Shown: in pieces, positions 24,640 to 27,518 of the stretch | Layout: every line of letters starts with the position of its first letter | Position numbering within the stretch: position 1 is the stretch's first letter | NCBI GenBank assembly: GCA_963933055.1 | Contig: CAWVSY010000049.1 | Span: 1-27,518, forward strand | Length of the DNA: 27,518 bases | From: Oleispira sp963933055 | Lineage (GTDB): Bacteria; Pseudomonadota; Gammaproteobacteria; Pseudomonadales; Oceanobacteraceae | Reading direction: 5' to 3' | The notes under the pieces: generated by a model | Database searches by the model: none | What the model saw: the letters and a program-made list of their open reading frames with translations, nothing else | What the model was told of the DNA's origin: nothing | Translations under genes and position numbers: made by a program

Positions 24640-24861
24640 TTACTCTGCGTCTTCTGCTTCTTGTGCGTCCATGCTAGCAGTCGATACAAGACCCGCCGCA
24701 ATTTCACGTAAAGCAATAACAGTTGGCTTATCACCTTCAGGAGCAACTAAAGGCTCTGCGCCTTGCACAGCAATCTGGCGAGCACGTTTTGTGGCCAACA
24801 TCACCAATTCAAAACGGTTATCAACGTTTTCTAAACAATCTTCAACGGTTACGCGAGCCAT
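24640..24861 (-). CDS. rpoZ: RNA polymerase omega subunit RpoZ
   Basis: Small RNA polymerase subunit of 73 residues that helps assemble the beta' subunit and forms part of the ppGpp-binding site 1. The conserved opening ARVTVEDCLENVDNRFELVMLATKRARQI is complete, followed by the TVIALREIAAGLV helix. It lies between gmk and spoT, the standard gammaproteobacterial order. AGGA lies about 10 bp before the ATG. Its linkage with spoT is in keeping with the role of omega in the ppGpp response. Confidence 0.96.
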   Translation of the reverse strand: MARVTVEDCLENVDNRFELVMLATKRARQIAVQGAEPLVAPEGDKPTVIALREIAAGLVSTASMDAQEAEDAE

Positions 24862-24922
24862 GAATTAATTTCCTGCAGGTTTACAAAATTTGGGTTCGTT
24901 GTCTAAGCATTTAGCCTATCGA

Positions 24923-24964
24923 CAATGATGACCCTGTAGTTTAGCGAAAGCTGGGCCATCATTG
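24923..24964 (-). promoter_or_regulatory. Long hairpin upstream of rpoZ
   Basis: CAATGATG (24923-24930) pairs with CATCATTG (24957-24964). The stem continues through CCC/GGG and is capped by a small AGC-GAAA-GCT stem-loop on the plus reading. It lies between the gmk stop and the rpoZ start (137-bp gap). No T-tract follows on the minus strand, so it is more likely a processing or leader structure than a terminator. Confidence 0.45.
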
Positions 24965-24998
24965 AAGACTCTAAAGCATATATTTGGTTATTTTTTAA

Positions 24999-25622
24999 CT
25001 AATTTAGTAAGTTTTCTAATAAATAACGCTGTTTTTGGCTCTGAACTTCAATTCTTTGGCGGCGAGCAATGATGACGGAGCGTAATTCTTGCAAAGCGTA
25101 CTCGAAATTATCATTGATAATTAGGTAGTCAAATTCAGCATAGTGACTCATTTCGCTAACCGCATCGTGCATTCTGCGATCAATGACTTCTTGAGAATCG
25201 GTGCCTCGACCGGTTAAACGTTTAAGCAGTTCATCACGGCTTGGAGGCAAAATGAAAAGGCTGACCATATTTGGCATTTGCTGGCGAATTTGCTGAGCAC
25301 CTTGCCAATCAATCTCTAAAATAACATCGCGGCCAGCATTCAATTGCTGTTCAACCCATACTTGTGAGGTGCCATAAAAGTTATCGAATACTTGAGCGTG
25401 TTCTAGAAAAGCATTTTGTTCGATTAATTCTTTGAAGGCTTCTTGGCTAACAAAGTTATAGTCTTTGCCATCACTTTCACCTTCACGAGGCGCTCGGGTT
25501 GTGTGAGAAACCGATACGCCAATGTCTTCAGTTTTTTCTAATAATGCTTTTACTAAGGATGTTTTACCGGCACCAGAAGGGGCGGAAAAAACATAAAGCG
25601 TACCGGTGGAAGTCGTTTGCAT
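24999..25622 (-). CDS. gmk: Guanylate kinase
   Basis: Phosphorylates GMP to GDP using ATP; 207 residues, as in E. coli. The P-loop SAPSGAGKTSL (13-23) is followed by the GMP-binding block SHTTRAPREGESDGKDYNFV and the LEIDWQGAQQI segment. It is the first gene of a gmk-rpoZ-spoT-ridA cluster on the minus strand. Since GDP/GTP and ppGpp metabolism share this cluster, coupling is sensible, but the 137-bp gap to rpoZ allows a separate promoter. It diverges from rph. Confidence 0.96.
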   Translation of the reverse strand: MQTTSTGTLYVFSAPSGAGKTSLVKALLEKTEDIGVSVSHTTRAPREGESDGKDYNFVSQEAFKELIEQNAFLEHAQVFDNFYGTSQVWVEQQLNAGRDVILEIDWQGAQQIRQQMPNMVSLFILPPSRDELLKRLTGRGTDSQEVIDRRMHDAVSEMSHYAEFDYLIINDNFEYALQELRSVIIARRQRIEVQSQKQRYLLENLLN

Positions 25623-25753
25623 AAGGCTCTCGAATATAAGCGAATTACTGTATTTGAGGGTATTTTAACCTGTCAGCGAGGATGCTCAAATACGTAGTTA
25701 CAAATTGTCTTGAATTAACGTTAGAACACAGCACTATCTGTGTCACTTGGCGT

Positions 25754-25759
25754 TATAAT
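25754..25759 (+). promoter_or_regulatory. -10 element upstream of rph
   Basis: A consensus TATAAT (25754-25759) lies 60 bp before the rph ATG. No good -35 is seen at 16-18 bp, so this may be a partial promoter. Confidence 0.35.
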
Positions 25760-25819
25760 GCGCCCATTATTTCAAGATTAATATCACGTCCTCGAATGAG
25801 GACATTGTGGAGAAGTTGT

Positions 25820-26536
25820 ATGAGACCTAGCGGCCGCCAAGTTAACGAATTGCGTGAAGTGCGCATCACTCGAAATTTTACTAAACATGCAGAGGGTTCT
25901 GTATTGGTAGAATTTGGCGATACGAAAGTAATTTGTACCGCCAGTGTTGATAAAGGTGTTCCACGTTTTATGCGGGGGGAGGGCAAAGGTTGGGTTTCGG
26001 CTGAATATGGCATGCTGCCTCGTTCTACCGGTAATCGTATGATTCGTGAAGCGGCAAAAGGTAAGCAGACGGGTCGTACGGTTGAAATCTCGCGCTTAAT
26101 TGCCCGCTGCTTACGCGCGGCGGTGGATATGAAAGTGCTTGGCGAATATACCATTCAGTTGGATTGTGATGTTATCCAAGCCGATGGTGGTACGCGTACG
26201 GCAGCGATTACGGGTGCTTTTGTGGCTTTGCAAGATGCGATTAATGGCTTAATCGAAGCGGGTAAAGTTAAAAAGAATCCGGTTAAAAGTCCGATTGCCG
26301 CGGTCTCTGTGGGCATTTATAAAGGCACGGCTGTTTTGGATTTGGATTACGCCGAAGACTCTGTTGCTGAAACGGATCTGAATGTCATTATGACGGCGGC
26401 AGGAGGTTTTGTTGAAATTCAAGGTACGGCTGAGCAAGAAGCATTCTCGCCAGAAGAGTTGGCATCGATGCTCGCATTGGCGAAAGAAGGTATTACTGAG
26501 TTGTGTGAAAAGCAGCAGGCTGCTTTAGTGGAATAA
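25820..26536 (+). CDS. rph: Ribonuclease PH
   Basis: Phosphorolytic 3'-to-5' exoribonuclease of 238 residues (the family length) that trims tRNA precursors. The opening MRPSGRQVNELREVRITRNF matches the family. Other conserved blocks are SVLVEFGDTKVICTASV, GWVSAEYGMLPRSTGNRM (phosphate-binding Arg/Thr/Arg region), GRTVEISRLIARCLRAAVD and LDCDVIQADGGTRTAAITG (catalytic and structural Asp residues). The ATG at 25820, with GGAG 7 bp upstream, is chosen over an earlier in-frame start at 25682. It converges with crc across a structured element. Confidence 0.95.
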   Translation: MRPSGRQVNELREVRITRNFTKHAEGSVLVEFGDTKVICTASVDKGVPRFMRGEGKGWVSAEYGMLPRSTGNRMIREAAKGKQTGRTVEISRLIARCLRAAVDMKVLGEYTIQLDCDVIQADGGTRTAAITGAFVALQDAINGLIEAGKVKKNPVKSPIAAVSVGIYKGTAVLDLDYAEDSVAETDLNVIMTAAGGFVEIQGTAEQEAFSPEELASMLALAKEGITELCEKQQAALVE

Positions 26537-26541
26537 GTAGA

Positions 26542-26690
26542 AATTCGCGTATCGTTAAAGAGTAGGTCGTTAGATCCCATGGATGGGATCTTCGAGCTTA
26601 CACGGAGCGCGAGCGCTATGAATACCTAGAGTAGCTGGTATTTACAGCGTGCCGTAAAAGGACATACTCTTTGACGATAGAAAGCGAATT
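26542..26690. repeat. Structured REP-like intergenic element between rph and crc
   Basis: The gap of about 158 bp is almost wholly folded. Outer arms are 19-bp near-perfect inverted repeats (26550-26568 and 26661-26679, two mismatches), extended by AATTCGC/GCGAATT (26542-26548 and 26684-26690). Inside are GATCCCA-TGGA-TGGGATC (26573-26590) and a nested stem (AATACC/GGTATT with CGCT/AGCG, about 26613-26649). CCCATGGATGGG with a following GAGCTTACA and TTTACAGCG resembles a class of intergenic repeats seen in marine gammaproteobacteria. It occurs once in this window and probably also ends transcription from both sides. Confidence 0.6.
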
Positions 26691-26694
26691 CGAC

Positions 26695-27471
26695 TTAATC
26701 TTCGTCGTCAAACTCATATTCAACTAACACAGGTGCGTGATTGCTGAATATTTGGTTTTTCATGATCTTAGATTCGACCACAAATTGGCGCAAATCAGGT
26801 GTGCAAATCTGATAGTCAAAACGGAAACCTTCGCTATTGCGACGGCGCGCTTCTTCATTCGGCCAATACGTAAATTGGTTCTCACCAAAATTTGCTTCGC
26901 GAAATGCATCGACAAAACCGACAGGACCAAACACTTGATCTAAAAAGGCTCTTTCTTCTAATAAGAATCCTGATTGATCTTGCTGTTGGCGCCAGTTGGC
27001 GACATCAATCGTTTTATGAGCGGCTTCAAAATTGCCACAAAATATAAAGTCACGGCGCTTGCGGCGAGTCTTCTTTAGGTGATTTAAGAACTCTTGCTGA
27101 AAAGAGAGCTTATCTTCTAAGCTGTGAAACGCATCTTCTTTGGGAAAAAGTATGCTTCCTATGCTGACATGTTCAAAGTCTGCTTGAATATAGCGACCCT
27201 GAAAATCACACGCAGGAAAACCTAGCCCAGTCATAATTGCTTTTGGCAATTCACGGGTATAGATAGCGACACCTGAATAATCGTCGGTCTCCCCTTCAAA
27301 GAAATACCCATTATATCCATCAGGATATAATACGCTGTCGGGCAGCTTATACTCTCTGTCTAGGGTGTTTTGGATGCACACAACATCCGCTTGCTCTTCA
27401 TTCAGCCATTCGAAGAGCCCTTGTTCCGCGGCTTTTTTTAAGCCGTTTACGTGTAGGCTGATGATCCTCAT
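26695..27471 (-). CDS. crc: Catabolite repression control protein Crc (exonuclease III fold)
   Basis: Protein of 258 residues of the exonuclease III/EEP fold, closest to Pseudomonas Crc. It matches MRIIS.(V/H)VNG at the start, TRRKRR in the middle and RFDYQ...F..HAP near the end. Key catalytic positions of exonuclease III are altered: Glu34 is replaced by Asn35 (IQNT), GDxN by GNFE (146-149), and the Asp-His pair by Asn244-His245 (SNHAP). A nuclease is thus unlikely, as for Pseudomonas Crc, which instead helps Hfq repress mRNAs. The start at 27471 (ATG, with AGGA 7 bp upstream) is preferred to 27486. The neighbouring rph and gmk support the assignment. Confidence 0.88.
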   Translation of the reverse strand: MRIISLHVNGLKKAAEQGLFEWLNEEQADVVCIQNTLDREYKLPDSVLYPDGYNGYFFEGETDDYSGVAIYTRELPKAIMTGLGFPACDFQGRYIQADFEHVSIGSILFPKEDAFHSLEDKLSFQQEFLNHLKKTRRKRRDFIFCGNFEAAHKTIDVANWRQQQDQSGFLLEERAFLDQVFGPVGFVDAFREANFGENQFTYWPNEEARRRNSEGFRFDYQICTPDLRQFVVESKIMKNQIFSNHAPVLVEYEFDDED

Positions 27472-27518
27472 ACATGGTTCCTGCATACTGAAGAGTGTAT
27501 GATACCTGATCCTAGTGG

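Noticed and set aside
25682..25819. N-terminal extension of ribonuclease PH
   Set aside because: The extension crosses the promoter region and does not match the family, which starts MRP.GR; the ATG at 25820 has a good ribosome binding site.
26695..27471. Annotation as an active exodeoxyribonuclease III
   Set aside because: The fold matches, but catalytic Glu, Asp and Asn positions are replaced and the context is that of crc.
1..27518. Defence system, prophage, integron or CRISPR array
   Set aside because: No nuclease-helicase clusters, phage genes, recombinases or regularly spaced repeats were seen; the gene content is conserved chromosomal core.

Overview
The window reads as chromosomal housekeeping DNA from a moderately AT-rich marine-type gammaproteobacterium, probably near the Oceanospirillales/Pseudomonadales boundary. 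This is inferred from protein similarity and gene order. The right two thirds follow an order known from Pseudomonas: crc, rph, gmk-rpoZ-spoT-ridA, oxyR-recG, an HDOD protein, HU, rubredoxin reductase, rubredoxin, ubiC-ubiA and phoB. A glutamate-type symporter, an SCP2-like protein and several small genes are interspersed. The rubredoxin/rubredoxin reductase pair is typical of, but not exclusive to, alkane-oxidising marine bacteria. No phage, transposase, CRISPR array, tRNA or rRNA was seen.

Layout. 2-4919 (minus): a three-gene YhiI-RbbA-YhhJ type ABC-2 export operon with tight or overlapping junctions and a predicted promoter near 5011-5038. 4920-5761: the only long stretch without a protein gene. 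It holds the most interesting element, a minus-strand RNA (about 5341-5484) with eight GGA motifs, two of them as ACAGGATGT in hairpin loops. It ends in a terminator hairpin and has an 18-bp GacA/UvrY-like palindrome about 170 bp upstream. This looks like a CsrB/RsmZ-family sponge of the translational regulator CsrA/RsmA. 5762-8096: a DUF2971-like protein, trmH and cysZ. 8152-9129: a response regulator with a repeat-bearing linker, facing phoB (9139-9834). phoB has a well-formed Pho box and no adjacent phoR.

9923-13802: ubiquinone genes ubiC-ubiA on the minus strand, diverging from rubredoxin (too short to be obvious), rubredoxin reductase, HU and a DUF1415 protein on the plus strand. 13872-16412: an SCP2-like protein, then an acidic amino-acid/dicarboxylate symporter coupled by TAATG to a small exported protein of unknown function. 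16426-20898 (minus): oxyR-recG-HDOD. 21061-21915: a YeeZ-like NAD-dependent epimerase. 21975-25622 (minus): the stringent-response cluster gmk-rpoZ-spoT-ridA, with hairpins in two of its intergenic gaps. 25820-27471: rph and crc converge on a roughly 150-bp structured intergenic element.

Regulation is a theme: a probable CsrA/RsmA-titrating RNA, Crc (a post-transcriptional repressor with degenerate nuclease residues), SpoT/RpoZ, PhoB and OxyR all lie within 27 kb. The rest is conventional metabolism and genome maintenance. All functions are assigned by reading motifs; no database search was possible.
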